Program-made: the position numbers and the translations under genes
Notes under the pieces: model-generated
What the model saw: only the letters and a program-made list of their open reading frames with translations
Database searches by the model: none
Told to the model about the DNA's origin: nothing
From: Heterorhizobium halophytocola
GTDB taxonomy: Bacteria; Pseudomonadota; Alphaproteobacteria; Rhizobiales; Rhizobiaceae
Length of the DNA: 64,000 bases
NCBI RefSeq assembly: GCF_017873095.1
Contig: NZ_JAGGJU010000003.1
Location: 62,001 to 126,000, forward strand
Direction of reading: 5' to 3'
Shown here: positions 30,866 to 40,990 of the stretch, one piece after another
Position numbering within the stretch: position 1 is the stretch's first letter
Layout: each line of letters opens with the position of its first letter

Positions 30866-31415
30866 GGCAAAGTACGAACCGCGTCTCAAGGCGGAATACG
30901 TCTCCCGCATCCGCAAGGCGATGCAGGAGAAGTTCTCCTACACCAACGAGATGCAGATCCCGCGTCTGGAAAAGATCGTGATCAACATGGGCGTCGGCGA
31001 AGCGACAGCTGACTCGAAGAAGCCCACGGTTGCTGCAAACGATCTTGCGGCGATTTCCGGTCAGAAGCCGGTCATCACCCATGCGCGCAATTCGATCGCT
31101 GGCTTCAAGGTCCGCGAAGGCATGCCGATCGGCGCGAAGGTCACCCTGCGTGGCGCCCGCATGTATGAATTCATGGACCGCCTGGTCAACATCGCGCTGC
31201 CGCGCGTTCGCGACTTCCGGGGCCTCAACCCGAAGAGCTTTGACGGCCGTGGCAACTTCGCCATGGGCATCAAGGAACACATCGTGTTCCCGGAGATCAA
31301 CTACGACAAGGTTGATCAGATGTGGGGCATGGACATCATCGTTTGCACGACGGCCACCAAGGACGACGAAGCTCGGGCTCTGCTTACAGAGTTCAACTTC
31401 CCGTTCCGTCAGTAA
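30858..31415 (+). CDS. rplE: 50S ribosomal protein L5
   Basis: 185 residues. It binds 5S r[21 protein letters not shown] and the loop [18 protein letters not shown] are diagnostic. The start ATG lies within the end of rplX (eight-base overlap), indicating coupled translation. Confidence 0.98.
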   Translation: MAEAKYEPRLKAEYVSRIRKAMQEKFSYTNEMQIPRLEKIVINMGVGEATADSKKPTVAANDLAAISGQKPVITHARNSIAGFKVREGMPIGAKVTLRGARMYEFMDRLVNIALPRVRDFRGLNPKSFDGRGNFAMGIKEHIVFPEINYDKVDQMWGMDIIVCTTATKDDEARALLTEFNFPFRQ

Positions 31416-31448
31416 CCGTAACGACGAGCGTAGAAGAGGAACTTCGAT

Positions 31449-31754
31449 ATGGCGAAAGTAAGCGCAGTCGAAAAGAATAACCGTCGCCGCAAGATCGTCG
31501 CCAACCACGCTTCCAAGCGTGCGGCACTCAAGGCGATCATCATGAACCAGTCCCTTCCGATCGAAGAGCGGTTCAAGGCAACCCTGAAGCTGGCAGAACT
31601 GCCGCGTGATGGCTCCAAGACCCGGGTTCGCAACCGTTGCCTGGTCACCGGTCGCCCGCGTGCATTTTATCGCAAGCTCGGCATGTCGCGTATCGCGCTG
31701 CGCGAGCTTGGCAACACGGGCAAGGTTCCCGGCGTTGTTAAGTCGAGCTGGTAA
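31449..31754 (+). CDS. rpsN: 30S ribosomal protein S14 (zinc-independent form)
   Basis: 101 residues, the long form without a zinc ribbon: a single Cys is present and no CxxC pairs. [19 protein letters not shown] is the conserved core. Located between rplE and rpsH as usual. Confidence 0.97.
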   Translation: MAKVSAVEKNNRRRKIVANHASKRAALKAIIMNQSLPIEERFKATLKLAELPRDGSKTRVRNRCLVTGRPRAFYRKLGMSRIALRELGNTGKVPGVVKSSW

Positions 31755-31766
31755 GGAGACGGGCAC

Positions 31767-32165
31767 ATGACGATGACAGATCCGTTGGGCGATATGCTCA
31801 CCCGTATCCGCAATGGCGTAAGCCGCCGCAAGTCGAGCGTTTCGACGCCGGCGTCCAAGCTGCGGGCGCACGTTCTCGACGTGCTCACCTCCGAGGGCTA
31901 CATCCGTGGCTATTCGGAAGTGACCTTCGATAACGGCAGGTCCGAGTTGCAGATCGAACTGAAATACTACGAAGGTGATTCGGTGATCCGCAAGATCGGC
32001 CGCGTCTCCAAGCCGGGCCGCCGAGTCTATGTCTCGGTCAAGTCCATTCCGCAGGTCGCGAACGGCCTCGGCATCACCATCCTTTCGACTCCGAAGGGTG
32101 TGATGGCCGATCACCAGGCTCGCGAACAGAACGTTGGTGGTGAGGTTCTCTGCTCGGTCTTCTAA
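31767..32165 (+). CDS. rpsH: 30S ribosomal protein S8
   Basis: 132 residues. It binds helix 21 of 16S rRNA and in some bacteria represses the spc operon at an mRNA mimic near rpl[21 protein letters not shown] opens the protein, and [20 protein letters not shown] is the C-terminal signature. Confidence 0.97.
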   Translation: MTMTDPLGDMLTRIRNGVSRRKSSVSTPASKLRAHVLDVLTSEGYIRGYSEVTFDNGRSELQIELKYYEGDSVIRKIGRVSKPGRRVYVSVKSIPQVANGLGITILSTPKGVMADHQAREQNVGGEVLCSVF

Positions 32166-32212
32166 GACCCAAAGCAGACAATCTCCGAACACGAAACAGA
32201 CAGGATTGAACT

Positions 32213-32746
32213 ATGTCTCGTATCGGTAAGAAGCCCGTTCAGGTTCCAGCAGGTGTCACGGCCACGATCGATGGTCAGAAGATCACTGCCAAGGGCCCGA
32301 AGGGCGAACTGTTCTTCGTCGCGAACGACGAAGTTTCGGTCAAGCTGGAAGACAACGCTGTTGTCGTCCAGCCGGTCACCCCGTCCAAGGACGCTCGTTC
32401 TAAGTGGGGCATGTCCCGCACGATGATCGAGAACATCTTCACGGGTGTTAAGGACGGCTTCGAGCGCAAGCTCGAAATCAACGGCGTTGGTTACCGCGCA
32501 TCGTTGCAGGGCAAGAACCTGCAGCTGGCGCTCGGCTTCAGCCACGACGTTGTCTATGAGCCGCCGCAGGGCATCACCATTGCCGTGCCGAAGCCGACGG
32601 AAATCGTCGTCACCGGCATCGACAAGCAGGTTGTCGGCCAGGTCGCCTCCGAGATCCGCAAATATCGCGGTCCCGAGCCTTACAAGGGCAAGGGCGTCAA
32701 GTATGCCGAAGAGCGGATCGTCCGCAAAGAAGGCAAGAAGAAGTAA
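32213..32746 (+). CDS. rplF: 50S ribosomal protein L6
   Basis: 177 residues. Two repeated alpha/beta domains near the factor-binding site. [20 protein letters not shown] at the start and the signature [20 protein letters not shown] at the end are both typical. Confidence 0.98.
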   Translation: MSRIGKKPVQVPAGVTATIDGQKITAKGPKGELFFVANDEVSVKLEDNAVVVQPVTPSKDARSKWGMSRTMIENIFTGVKDGFERKLEINGVGYRASLQGKNLQLALGFSHDVVYEPPQGITIAVPKPTEIVVTGIDKQVVGQVASEIRKYRGPEPYKGKGVKYAEERIVRKEGKKK

Positions 32747-32758
32747 GGAACGCGCGAA

Positions 32759-33121
32759 ATGGCAAGCAGAAAAGAAGCCCTTGTTCGTCGTGCGAACCGC
32801 GTACGACGTCAGATCAAAGCGGTGGCCAATGGCCGTCCGCGTCTGTCGGTACATCGCTCGTCGAAGAACATCTACGCCCAAGTCATCGACGATGTTGCCG
32901 GCAAGACCCTTGCCGCGGCATCGACCCTCGATGGCGGCCTGAAGTCCTCGCTGAAGACCGGCGCCGACACAGCTGCAGCTGCAGCCGTCGGCAAGCTGGT
33001 CGCAGAACGGGCGACCAAGGCAGGCGTCAAGGAAGTCGTCTTCGACCGTGGCGCCTTCATCTTCCACGGCCGCATCAAGGCCCTGGCAGATGCAGCCCGC
33101 GAAGGCGGTCTGTCGTTCTGA
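32759..33121 (+). CDS. rplR: 50S ribosomal protein L18
   Basis: 120 residues. A 5S rRNA-binding protein with a basic N-terminal tail ([17 protein letters not shown]) and C-terminal [20 protein letters not shown]. It is followed by an unusual 163-base gap containing a terminator-like hairpin before rpsE. Confidence 0.97.
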   Translation: MASRKEALVRRANRVRRQIKAVANGRPRLSVHRSSKNIYAQVIDDVAGKTLAAASTLDGGLKSSLKTGADTAAAAAVGKLVAERATKAGVKEVVFDRGAFIFHGRIKALADAAREGGLSF

Positions 33122-33132
33122 TCTGAGAATTC

Positions 33133-33163
33133 CCGTCCGGGGCCTTGCGTCCCGGACGGTTTT
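33133..33163 (+). terminator. Terminator-like hairpin between rplR and rpsE
   Basis: A 9-pair perfect stem CCGTCCGGG/CCCGGACGG (33133-33141 with 33151-33159), a 9-base loop, then TTTT (33160-33163). It lies inside the spc cluster, so it probably acts as a partial attenuator. Confidence 0.68.
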
Positions 33164-33284
33164 CCGGCATGAGCCGGACCCGTAAGACAGGCGTCGCCTC
33201 CTCGAACTTCTGATGGAAGGGGCAGGGGGCTTGCCTTTTTTGTAATCTGCCGATTGCACCCGGAAAAGAAAAAGGAAGAGGACA

Positions 33285-33854
33285 ATGGCACAAGATAGAC
33301 GTGGTTCGCGGGACGACCGCCAGAACCGTGACGAGCGCGACAGCGAATTCGTCGACAAGCTGGTTGCGATCAATCGCGTCGCCAAGGTGGTGAAGGGCGG
33401 CCGTCGTTTCGGCTTTGCAGCTCTCGTCGTCGTTGGTGACCAGAAGGGCAAGGTCGGTTTCGGCCATGGCAAGGCACGCGAAGTGCCGGAAGCGATCCGC
33501 AAGGCAACCGAAGCTGCCAAGCGCGACATGATCTTCGTACCGCTGCGTGACGGCCGTACGCTGCACCATGACGTCAACGGCCGCCACGGCGCCGGCAAGG
33601 TTCTGCTGCGTGCCGCCAAGGCCGGTACCGGTATCATCGCCGGTGGTCCGATGCGCGCCGTGTTCGAAACGCTCGGCGTCAACGACGTCGTTGCCAAGTC
33701 GACCGGTTCGTCCAACCCGTACAACATGGTTCGCGCCACTTTCGACGCCCTGAAGCATCAGGTGCATCCGAAGGATGTCGCCGCTCAGCGCGGTCTGAAA
33801 TACGCTACGCTGCAGTCGCGTCGGGCGTCGGCCGGCGTTGCCTCTGAAGAATAA
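33285..33854 (+). CDS. rpsE: 30S ribosomal protein S5
   Basis: 189 residues. It contributes to mRNA helicase activity and accuracy. An N-terminal charged tail ([18 protein letters not shown]) precedes the double-stranded RNA-binding domain with [15 protein letters not shown] [20 protein letters not shown]. It follows a structured gap that may carry an internal control element. Confidence 0.97.
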   Translation: MAQDRRGSRDDRQNRDERDSEFVDKLVAINRVAKVVKGGRRFGFAALVVVGDQKGKVGFGHGKAREVPEAIRKATEAAKRDMIFVPLRDGRTLHHDVNGRHGAGKVLLRAAKAGTGIIAGGPMRAVFETLGVNDVVAKSTGSSNPYNMVRATFDALKHQVHPKDVAAQRGLKYATLQSRRASAGVASEE

Positions 33855-33865
33855 GGAGAGCATCG

Positions 33866-34066
33866 ATGGCTAAGAAGTCCGAATCCAAGACGATCACGGT
33901 CGAGCAGACCGGTTCGCCCATTCGCCGCCCGGCAAAGCAGCGCGCGACGCTGATCGGCCTGGGCCTCAACAAGATGCACCGGAAAAGCACTCTGGAAGAT
34001 ACGCCTTCCGTTCGTGGCATGATCCGGGCTGTCCAGCATCTCGTTCGCGTCGTCGACGAGAAGTGA
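33866..34066 (+). CDS. rpmD: 50S ribosomal protein L30
   Basis: 66 residues. A small alpha/beta protein in the 50S core. The sequence [20 protein letters not shown] is diagnostic. 11 bases after rpsE. Confidence 0.96.
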   Translation: MAKKSESKTITVEQTGSPIRRPAKQRATLIGLGLNKMHRKSTLEDTPSVRGMIRAVQHLVRVVDEK

Positions 34067-34082
34067 GACGGAGGAAGTGACC

Positions 34083-34571
34083 ATGAAACTGAACGAAATC
34101 AAGGACAACGAAGGTTCGTCCAAGGATCGTATCCGCGTCGGTCGCGGTATCGGTTCCGGCAAGGGCAAGACCGGCGGTCGCGGCGTCAAGGGCCAGAAGG
34201 CGCGCTCCGGCGTTGCCGTCAACGGCTTCGAGGGCGGCCAGATGCCGATCTATCGTCGCCTGCCGAAGCGCGGCTTCAACAACATCTTCTCGTCGGAATA
34301 CGTCACCGTATCGCTCGGTCGTCTTCAGGCTGCAGTCGATGCCGGCAAGCTCGATCCGAAGGCAACCGTTGACGCTGCAGCGCTTAAGGCTGCCGGTGTG
34401 ATCCGTCGCCCGAAGGACGGCGTTCGCATCCTGTCGGGTGGTGAGCTGAAGGCCAAGCTTTCGCTGGAAGTTGCCGGTGCGTCGAAGACCGCCGTCGAGA
34501 AGATCGAAAAGGCTGGTGCCTCGATCAAGCTTCTCGAAGCAGCTGCAGAAAAGTCCGAGAAGGCTGAATAG
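34083..34571 (+). CDS. rplO: 50S ribosomal protein L15
   Basis: 162 residues from ATG 34083, chosen because a GGAGGAA ribosome-binding site lies six bases before it; a GTG two codons upstream overlaps the spacing. The basic Gly-rich start [20 protein letters not shown] is the family signature. A Glu/Lys/Ala-rich tail makes it slightly longer than in enterobacteria. Confidence 0.97.
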   Translation: MKLNEIKDNEGSSKDRIRVGRGIGSGKGKTGGRGVKGQKARSGVAVNGFEGGQMPIYRRLPKRGFNNIFSSEYVTVSLGRLQAAVDAGKLDPKATVDAAALKAAGVIRRPKDGVRILSGGELKAKLSLEVAGASKTAVEKIEKAGASIKLLEAAAEKSEKAE

Positions 34572-34588
34572 TCTTTTTGCCGCATTGT

Positions 34589-34619
34589 CGCCCGGGGTGC
34601 TTCACACCGGGCGATTTTT
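34589..34619 (+). terminator. Terminator-like hairpin between rplO and secY
   Basis: CGCCCGG-GGTG pairs with CAC-CCGGGCG (34589-34599 with 34603-34613, one mismatch), a short loop, then ATTTTT. With 234 bases before secY it suggests attenuation or separate control of secY-adk. Confidence 0.65.
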
Positions 34620-34805
34620 CTCCCATATGTGAGCCTCACATTTCCAGTGGACGGGATGACGCCGTTTCGTCTTCCGGGGGATAGTGGAAAACTCGGGTGA
34701 GGCACGGCACAGTATTCCCGCGCCCTGTTTTCCGACATCGATTGAACACCCTTGCGGCATGCCCTGATCAGCGGCGCTGCCGGCTTCGGTTACGCGGAGA
34801 ATTTT

Positions 34806-36146
34806 ATGGCTTCTGCAGCGGAACAACTGGCCTCCAACCTCAATTTTTCAACCTTCGCCAAGGCCGAGGATCTGAAAAAGCGGTTGTGGTTCACCCTGGC
34901 TGCCCTTCTCGTCTACCGCCTCGGCACGCATATCCCGCTTCCCGGTCTGAACCCGGAAGCCTATGCGCAGGCCTTCAAGGGCCAGGCCGGCGGCATTCTC
35001 GGCCTCTTCAACATGTTTGCGGGCGGCGCCGTGCAGCGCATGGCGATCTTCGCGCTCGGCATCATGCCCTATATTTCCGCTTCGATTATCGTGCAGCTGA
35101 TGACCAATGTCGTCCCGGCGCTCGAGAACCTGAAGAAGGAAGGCGAACAGGGCCGCAAGATCATCAACCAGTACACCCGCTACGGCACGGTGCTGCTGGC
35201 GACCCTTCAGGCTTACGGCATCGCTGCAAGCCTCGAGAGCGGCGCCGGCATCGTCAACGATCCGGGCTGGTTCTTCCGCATCTCCACCGTCATCACCCTG
35301 GTTGGCGGCACCATGTTCCTGATGTGGCTGGGTGAGCAGATCACCTCGCGCGGCATCGGCAACGGCATTTCGCTGATCATCTTCTCCGGCATCGCCGCCG
35401 GCCTGCCCACGGCGATCGCCGGCACGCTGGAACTCGGCCGCACCGGTGCACTGTCGACGCCGCTGATTCTCGGTGTCCTGGTGGTCGCCATCGCGGTCAT
35501 CGCGCTGATCGTCTTCGTCGAGCGGGCGCAGCGCAGGCTGTTGATCCAGTACCCGAAACGACAGGTCGGCAACCGGATGTTCCAGGGCGACACCTCGCAT
35601 CTGCCGCTGAAGCTGAATACCTCGGGCGTGATCCCGGCGATCTTCGCCTCCTCGCTGCTGTTGCTGCCGGCGACGGCTGCGGGCTTCACCGGCGCCTCCG
35701 GACTGCCGTCCTGGGCCCAGGGCATCGTTGCCCAGCTCAGCCACGGCCAGCCGGTCTACATGATCCTCTATGCGGCGCTGATCGGCTTCTTCGCCTTCTT
35801 CTACACGGCCATCGTCTTCAATCCGAAGGACACGGCCGACAATCTGAAGAAGCATGGCGGCTTCATTCCGGGCATCCGTCCGGGTGAGCGGACCGCGGAA
35901 TATATCGACTATGTGCTGACGCGCATCACGGTCGTCGGCGCGATCTATCTGATGTTTGTTTGCGTGCTCCCCGAGATCCTGATCTCCCGCACCGGCATCC
36001 CGTTGGCCCTTGGCGGTACATCCCTTTTGATCATTGTCAGCGTCACCCTCGATACGGTAGCACAGATCCAGGGTCACCTGATCGCTCAGCAATATGAGGG
36101 GCTGATCAAGAAATCGAAATTGCGTGGAGGAAAGAGGGGACGATGA
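34806..36146 (+). CDS. secY: Preprotein translocase subunit SecY
   Basis: 446 residues from ATG 34806 ([20 protein letters not shown]) with a GGAGA ribosome-binding site. It is the ten-helix channel of the Sec translocon. [36 protein letters not shown] and the cytoplasmic [20 protein letters not shown] are typical. The adk ATG overlaps its stop by four bases. Confidence 0.98.
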   Translation: MASAAEQLASNLNFSTFAKAEDLKKRLWFTLAALLVYRLGTHIPLPGLNPEAYAQAFKGQAGGILGLFNMFAGGAVQRMAIFALGIMPYISASIIVQLMTNVVPALENLKKEGEQGRKIINQYTRYGTVLLATLQAYGIAASLESGAGIVNDPGWFFRISTVITLVGGTMFLMWLGEQITSRGIGNGISLIIFSGIAAGLPTAIAGTLELGRTGALSTPLILGVLVVAIAVIALIVFVERAQRRLLIQYPKRQVGNRMFQGDTSHLPLKLNTSGVIPAIFASSLLLLPATAAGFTGASGLPSWAQGIVAQLSHGQPVYMILYAALIGFFAFFYTAIVFNPKDTADNLKKHGGFIPGIRPGERTAEYIDYVLTRITVVGAIYLMFVCVLPEILISRTGIPLALGGTSLLIIVSVTLDTVAQIQGHLIAQQYEGLIKKSKLRGGKRGR

Positions 36147-36793
36147 GACTGATACTTCTAGGCCCACCGGGCGCGGGGAAGGGAACCCAGGCCCAGCGGA
36201 TCGTTGAAAGGCACGGTATCCCGCAGCTGTCGACGGGCGACATGCTCCGGGCAGCGGTCAGCGCCGGTACCGATGTCGGCAAGCGCGCCAAGGCCGTCAT
36301 GGACGCCGGCAAGCTTGTCTCCGACGATATCGTCATCGCGATCGTCTCCGAGCGCATCGACCAGCCTGACTGTGCAAATGGTTTCATCCTCGACGGTTTT
36401 CCCCGCACGCTGGTGCAGGCGGATGCAACGGAGAAGATGCTGTCGACCAAGGATCTCGACCTGTCGGTCGTGATCGAGCTTCGGGTCGACGACAAGGAAC
36501 TGATTCGCCGCGTCTCCGGCCGCTATTCCTGCGCCGCCTGCGGTTCGGTCTATCACGACACGGATCACAAGCCTTCCAAGGACGGTGTCTGCGACAAGTG
36601 CGGCGCGACCGAGTTCAAGCGTCGGCCGGACGACAATGCCGAGACCATGGCAAGCCGGCTCGAGGTATACTACAAGGAAACCTCGCCGCTGATCGGCTAC
36701 TACTATGCCAAGGGCAAGCTGAAGACGGTCGACGGCATGGCCGAAATGGACGCCGTGACGGCCTCCATCGAAAGCATTCTCGCCGGTCTCTGA
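36143..36793 (+). CDS. adk: Adenylate kinase, four-cysteine zinc-type lid
   Basis: 216 residues. It interconverts ATP, ADP and AMP. P-loop GPPGAGKGT (7-15), FILDGFPRT (81-89). The lid carries C130-x2-C133-x16-C150-x2-C153, a zinc-binding pattern more familiar from Gram-positive enzymes and a subset of alphaproteobacteria, whereas enterobacterial Adk lacks it. Coupled to secY by ATGA overlap. Confidence 0.98.
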   Translation: MRLILLGPPGAGKGTQAQRIVERHGIPQLSTGDMLRAAVSAGTDVGKRAKAVMDAGKLVSDDIVIAIVSERIDQPDCANGFILDGFPRTLVQADATEKMLSTKDLDLSVVIELRVDDKELIRRVSGRYSCAACGSVYHDTDHKPSKDGVCDKCGATEFKRRPDDNAETMASRLEVYYKETSPLIGYYYAKGKLKTVDGMAEMDAVTASIESILAGL

Positions 36794-37027
36794 TCCGGCG
36801 GGATTCCAAGAATCTTTGCGGTACCGGTTGCATTCAGCAGCTGATTCCGCTAAAGAGCGCGCCAACTCGCGACATCTGTGAGGTGAACGGCGCGCTCTCC
36901 CGTGAGGGGATCGGGTTCGGTCGCTTTGACCTGTCGAGAACCTCAGTCTTTGAACAAGCGACCTCGAAAAGGCCGCGTAACAAGAAGCCACTTGCCGCGA
37001 GGCAACTGGAACGCAAGGAGAAAAGGC
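36794..37027 (+). promoter_or_regulatory. adk-rpsM leader region
   Basis: 234 bases. It holds a 9-base inverted repeat GAGCGCGCC/GGCGCGCTC (36855-36863 with 36889-36897). A weak promoter-like pair (TTGACC, 17 bases, TTTGAA) follows near 36925-36953. rpsM has a GTG start with AAGGAGA. rpsD, whose product controls this operon in enterobacteria, is not present in the cluster, so the enterobacterial S4 mechanism is not expected in the same form. Confidence 0.35.
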
Positions 37028-37396
37028 GTGGCACGTATCGCTGGCGTCAACATCCCGACCGCGAAGCGCGTAGTCATCGCGCTGACCTACATTCACGGGA
37101 TCGGCTCGAAATTCGCACAGGAAATCATGGACAAGACCGGCCTTCCGGCCGACAAGCGCGTCCATCAGCTCACCGATGCTGAAGTCCTGGCAATCCGCGA
37201 AACCATCGACCGCGATTATCGCGTCGAAGGTGACCTGCGTCGCGAAACCGCGATGAACATCAAGCGTCTCATGGACCTCGGTTGCTACCGTGGCCTGCGT
37301 CACCGTCGTGGCCTCCCGGTCCGCGGTCAGCGCACGCACACGAACGCACGTACCCGCAAGGGTCCGGCCAAGGCCATCGCAGGCAAGAAGAAGTAA
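37028..37396 (+). CDS. rpsM: 30S ribosomal protein S13
   Basis: 122 residues from GTG 37028, giving [20 protein letters not shown]; the frame is open further upstream but without coding character. S13 is in the 30S head and bridges to the 50[21 protein letters not shown] is the C-terminal signature. Confidence 0.97.
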   Translation: MARIAGVNIPTAKRVVIALTYIHGIGSKFAQEIMDKTGLPADKRVHQLTDAEVLAIRETIDRDYRVEGDLRRETAMNIKRLMDLGCYRGLRHRRGLPVRGQRTHTNARTRKGPAKAIAGKKK

Positions 37397-37419
37397 TTTC
37401 CGGAGAATTCCGGGATTGG

Positions 37420-37447
37420 GGCTGGCACGTCCGTGCCGGCCTTCTTT
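37420..37447 (+). terminator. Hairpin between rpsM and rpsK
   Basis: A 9-pair stem GGCTGGCAC/GTGCCGGCC (37420-37428 with 37433-37441, one wobble), loop GTCC, followed by TTCTTTGGGTTTT. An imperfect terminator or attenuator inside the alpha cluster. Confidence 0.5.
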
Positions 37448-37527
37448 GGGTTTTGTCGGGGGTCTAGGTCCCGGACAGGTGTAGCCGCTGGAACTACGGC
37501 GGTGCTAAGATCAACGAAAGGGATACC

Positions 37528-37917
37528 ATGGCCAAGGAAGCCACACGCGTCCGCCGTCGCGAACGCAAGAATATTTCGGCGGGCGTTGCCCACGTCAATT
37601 CGACATTCAACAACACGATGATCACCATCACGGACGCACAGGGCAATGCCATTGCCTGGTCGTCTGCCGGTGCCAAGGGTTTCAAGGGTTCGCGCAAGTC
37701 GACCCCGTTCGCCGCCCAGATCGCCGCTGAAGACTGCGCCAAGAAGGCCCAGGAACACGGCATGAAGTCTCTCGAAGTGGAAGTTTGCGGTCCGGGTTCG
37801 GGTCGTGAGTCCGCTCTGCGCGCCCTCCAGGCTGCCGGCTTCATGATCACCTCGATCCGCGATGTGACCCCGATCCCGCACAACGGCTGCCGCCCGCGCA
37901 AGAAGCGCCGCGTCTGA
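37528..37917 (+). CDS. rpsK: 30S ribosomal protein S11
   Basis: 129 residues. It contacts the mRNA exit region. [20 protein letters not shown] and the C-terminal [16 protein letters not shown] are diagnostic. A hairpin GGAGCG/CGCTCC (37937-37942 with 37949-37954) follows the stop. In enterobacteria rpsD would come next; here rpoA follows directly. Confidence 0.98.
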   Translation: MAKEATRVRRRERKNISAGVAHVNSTFNNTMITITDAQGNAIAWSSAGAKGFKGSRKSTPFAAQIAAEDCAKKAQEHGMKSLEVEVCGPGSGRESALRALQAAGFMITSIRDVTPIPHNGCRPRKKRRV

Positions 37918-38017
37918 TCATTATCCGTCTTGCCGGGGAGCGGATTTTCGCTCCTCTCGGTGCTTCTCATGCTCGGTCGCCACGATTGAATGGTGGTGAC
38001 GAACGGAAGGTAAAAAC

Positions 38018-39028
38018 ATGATTCAGAAGAATTGGCAGGAACTGATCAAGCCGAACAAGGTGGAGTTCACCTCCTCCGGTCGCACCAAGGCTACGCTCGT
38101 TGCGGAACCTCTGGAGCGCGGTTTCGGCCTGACGCTCGGCAACTCGCTGCGCCGCGTCCTCTTGTCGTCGCTTCGTGGTGCAGCCGTCACGGCTGTCCAG
38201 ATCGACGGCGTTCTGCACGAGTTCTCGTCGATCCCGGGTGTCCGCGAAGACGTGACCGACATCGTGCTGAACATCAAGGAAATCGCCATCAAGATGGATG
38301 GCGACGATGCCAAGCGCATGGTTGTCCGCAAGCAGGGCCCGGGTATCGTGACGGCTGGTGACATCCAGACGGTCGGCGATATCGAGATCCTGAACCCCGA
38401 CCACGTGATCTGCACGCTCGATGAGGGCGCCGAGATCCGCATGGAGTTCACGGTCAACAACGGCAAGGGCTATGTGCCGGCCGAGCGCAACCGCGCGGAA
38501 GATGCGCCGATCGGTCTTATCCCGGTCGACAGCCTCTATTCGCCGGTGAAGAAGGTGTCCTACAAGGTGGAAAACACCCGCGAAGGACAGGTTCTCGACT
38601 ACGACAAGCTGCTGATGACCATCGAAACCGATGGCTCGATCACGGGTGAGGACGCAGTTGCGTTTGCCGCCCGCATCCTTCAGGACCAGCTCGGCGTCTT
38701 CGTCAACTTCGACGAGCCGCAGAAGGAAGTCGAAGAAGAGTCCGTCACTGAACTCGCGTTCAACCCGGCACTCCTCAAGAAGGTCGACGAGCTCGAACTT
38801 TCGGTCCGCTCGGCCAACTGCCTCAAGAACGATAACATCGTCTATATCGGCGATCTTATCCAGAAGACCGAGGCAGAAATGCTGCGCACGCCGAACTTCG
38901 GCCGCAAGTCGCTGAACGAAATCAAGGAAGTTCTCGCTTCCATGGGCCTGCATCTCGGCATGGAAGTGCCGGCCTGGCCGCCAGAGAACATCGAAGATCT
39001 CGCCAAGCGTTACGAAGACCAATATTAA
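38018..39028 (+). CDS. rpoA: DNA-directed RNA polymerase subunit alpha
   Basis: 336 residues, the usual alphaproteobacterial length. The N-terminal domain (1-235) dimerises and nucleates assembly; the linker is acidic ([13 protein letters not shown]). The C-terminal domain includes [20 protein letters not shown], whose arginine contacts UP-element DNA and activators. Confidence 0.99.
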   Translation: MIQKNWQELIKPNKVEFTSSGRTKATLVAEPLERGFGLTLGNSLRRVLLSSLRGAAVTAVQIDGVLHEFSSIPGVREDVTDIVLNIKEIAIKMDGDDAKRMVVRKQGPGIVTAGDIQTVGDIEILNPDHVICTLDEGAEIRMEFTVNNGKGYVPAERNRAEDAPIGLIPVDSLYSPVKKVSYKVENTREGQVLDYDKLLMTIETDGSITGEDAVAFAARILQDQLGVFVNFDEPQKEVEEESVTELAFNPALLKKVDELELSVRSANCLKNDNIVYIGDLIQKTEAEMLRTPNFGRKSLNEIKEVLASMGLHLGMEVPAWPPENIEDLAKRYEDQY

Positions 39029-39035
39029 GAAACAA

Positions 39036-39060
39036 AAAAGGCAGGTCGTCTCTGCCTTTT
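39036..39060 (+). terminator. Hairpin between rpoA and rplQ
   Basis: AAAAGGCAG (39036-39044) pairs with CTGCCTTTT (39052-39060), loop GTCGTCT. The terminal T-run is part of the stem, so this looks like a genuine if modest terminator or attenuator 8 bases after rpoA. Confidence 0.65.
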
Positions 39061-39143
39061 CCAGTCAAACTGCAGGCGGATGCCTGTATGTGTCAGGAAA
39101 CGGCAGCCTCTGAGAGAGAGCCTGCACTTGAAGGAGAATAGCA

Positions 39144-39572
39144 ATGCGCCACCAGAAAGCCGGCCGCAAGCTGAACCGTACCGCAAGCCACCGCAAGGCG
39201 ATGTTCGCCAACATGGCGGCTTCGCTCATCACCCATGAGCAGATCGTCACCACGGTTCCCAAGGCGAAGGAAATTCGCCCGATCGTGGAAAAGCTTGTCA
39301 CCCTCGGCAAGCGCGGCGACCTGCACGCCCGTCGTCAGGCCCTGTCCCAGATCCAGGATCAGGACGCCGTCAAGAAGCTGTTCGATGCGATCGCCACCCG
39401 CTACGCCACGCGTAACGGCGGCTATCTCCGCATCATGAAGGCCGGCTACCGCCAGGGCGACAACGCACCGCTCGCCGTCATCGAATTCGTCGAGCGCGAC
39501 GTCGATGCCAAGGGCAAGGCCGACAAGGCCCGCGTTGCTGCCGAAGCCGACGCTGAAGCAGAAGCCGCATAA
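39144..39572 (+). CDS. rplQ: 50S ribosomal protein L17
   Basis: 142 residues. It has the L17 core ([20 protein letters not shown] at the start) and a long Ala/Glu/Asp-rich tail ([17 protein letters not shown]) common in rhizobia. Last gene of the ribosomal superregion, followed by a perfect bidirectional terminator. Confidence 0.97.
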   Translation: MRHQKAGRKLNRTASHRKAMFANMAASLITHEQIVTTVPKAKEIRPIVEKLVTLGKRGDLHARRQALSQIQDQDAVKKLFDAIATRYATRNGGYLRIMKAGYRQGDNAPLAVIEFVERDVDAKGKADKARVAAEADAEAEAA

Positions 39573-39603
39573 TCGAACCCTGCCGTCAGGCAGGGAACGG
39601 ATC

Positions 39604-39635
39604 AAAAGGCCGGGTGAGCGATCACCCGGCCTTTT
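39604..39635. terminator. Bidirectional terminator after rplQ
   Basis: A 14-pair perfect stem (39604-39617 with 39622-39635) with a GCGA tetraloop, beginning AAAA and ending TTTT, so it serves rplQ on the plus strand and the convergent DUF2809 gene on the minus strand. Confidence 0.93.
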
Positions 39636-40045
39636 CACGTTTTCGCACGGTTGCAGCATGTATTGAGAAGCGCGGCGAGCGCGATGCCGGCCATGTAGGC
39701 TGCGATGTTGAAGACCGAGAAGATTCGCCCCAGCAGCAGCTGACCGGCAAGCGTCAGCCGGAACTGGTCGAGCCAGGGCGCATGATAGAGGCGCACGAAC
39801 TCGACCGCGACGGCGATCGCGGTCGCCAGCGCGAGCTGAAGCCTCGGCCGGCCGGGCAGCACGGCTGCCACCAGCAGCAAGACCATGGCGCCCCAGAGCG
39901 TAGAGCCCGCGTATTTCACCAGCAGATAGGGCAGACCTGCCTGATATCCGGCAAGCCGCAATGTCACCCCGGCCGCGATGACGGCGAGGGCGGCGGCAAG
40001 ATAGATGCCGCGCATGCGCCAGCGAGTGTTTGATATCCTCATCAT
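39635..40045 (-). CDS. DUF2809 family membrane protein
   Basis: 136 residues from the first of two tandem ATGs (40045). Four hydrophobic segments are visible (LAAALAVIAAGVTLRLAGY; LVKYAGSTLWGAMVLLLVAA; LQLALATAIAVAVEFVRL; VFNIAAYMAGIALAALL). GLPYLLVKYAGSTLWG and FRLTLAGQLLLGRIFS resemble the DUF2809 pattern of small inner-membrane proteins with no known function. It is divergent from the DUF817 gene 58 bases away and shares the terminator at 39604 with rplQ. Confidence 0.7.
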   Translation of the reverse strand: MMRISNTRWRMRGIYLAAALAVIAAGVTLRLAGYQAGLPYLLVKYAGSTLWGAMVLLLVAAVLPGRPRLQLALATAIAVAVEFVRLYHAPWLDQFRLTLAGQLLLGRIFSVFNIAAYMAGIALAALLNTCCNRAKT

Positions 40046-40103
40046 GTCTCTGTATCGGGGAAGGCGTAAAACGCAACCGCCTGGATGGAAGAGGCCCGAC
40101 CGC

Positions 40104-40976
40104 ATGAACATGTCCCGGACAAGGGCCCGGTCCGGCCTTGCTGGCATCGATCGGCTGCTGACGGATCTGCCGCCCATGCCGGACCTGGCTGGCTTGCGCC
40201 GCTTCTGCGTCGAGTTCCTGCTGTTCGGCATCAAGGAGGCGCGGGCCTGCCTGTTTGCCGGGCTGTTCTTCGTCTCGATCTTCGCCATGCCGCGCGCCGG
40301 TCTCTACGGCATTCCGCGTTATGATCTTCTGCTGGTGGTCGCCCTTGCCATTCAGATCTGGATGGTCTGGGCCAGGCTCGAAACCCTGGACGAAATGAAG
40401 GCCATCTGCCTGTTTCACCTGATCGGCTTTGCGCTGGAAGTGTTCAAGACCTCCGGCGCCATCCAGTCCTGGGCCTATCCGGATTTTGCCTATACCAAGC
40501 TGCTCGGCGTGCCGCTGTTCTCCGGCTTCATGTATGCGGCGGTTGGAAGCTACATCATCCAGGCCTGGCGCTTGCTGGATGTGCGCATCCGCCATCACCC
40601 GCCCTATTGGATGGCGGTGCTGGTGGCCCTGGCCATTTACGGCAATTTTTTCACCCATCATTTCATTGGCGATTATCGCTGGTACATCGCGGCGCTTGCG
40701 ATCGGGCTCTATGCGCGTGCCACCGTGATCTACAGGCCCTTCGACCGCGACCGCAGGATGCCGCTGATCCTGGCCTTCATCCTGATCGGCTTCTTCATCT
40801 GGCTTGCCGAGAACATCTCCACCTTCTTCGCCGTCTGGCACTATCCCAACCAGCTGGGCGCCTGGTCAACGGTGCATCTGGGCAAGTGGAGTTCGTGGAC
40901 GCTGCTGGTGATCATGACCTTCACCATCGTCGCCTCCCTGAAACATGTCCGCGAGAGGATCTATATTCCGACCTGA
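40104..40976 (+). CDS. DUF817 family integral membrane protein
   Basis: 290 residues from ATG 40104, which has GGAAGAGG nine bases upstream; an ATG at 40044 would overlap the divergent gene's start. About eight hydrophobic spans are visible. Conserved-looking segments are ALEVFKTSGAIQSWAYPDF, FFTHHFIGDYRWY and WLAENISTFFAVWHYPNQ, matching the DUF817 (YoaT-like) family. Function unknown. It ends close to the convergent ECF sigma gene; a CTGACG/CGTCAG hairpin (40973-40978 with 40989-40994) spans the junction. Confidence 0.8.
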   Translation: MNMSRTRARSGLAGIDRLLTDLPPMPDLAGLRRFCVEFLLFGIKEARACLFAGLFFVSIFAMPRAGLYGIPRYDLLLVVALAIQIWMVWARLETLDEMKAICLFHLIGFALEVFKTSGAIQSWAYPDFAYTKLLGVPLFSGFMYAAVGSYIIQAWRLLDVRIRHHPPYWMAVLVALAIYGNFFTHHFIGDYRWYIAALAIGLYARATVIYRPFDRDRRMPLILAFILIGFFIWLAENISTFFAVWHYPNQLGAWSTVHLGKWSSWTLLVIMTFTIVASLKHVRERIYIPT

Positions 40977-40990
40977 CGCTGCGGCAAACG

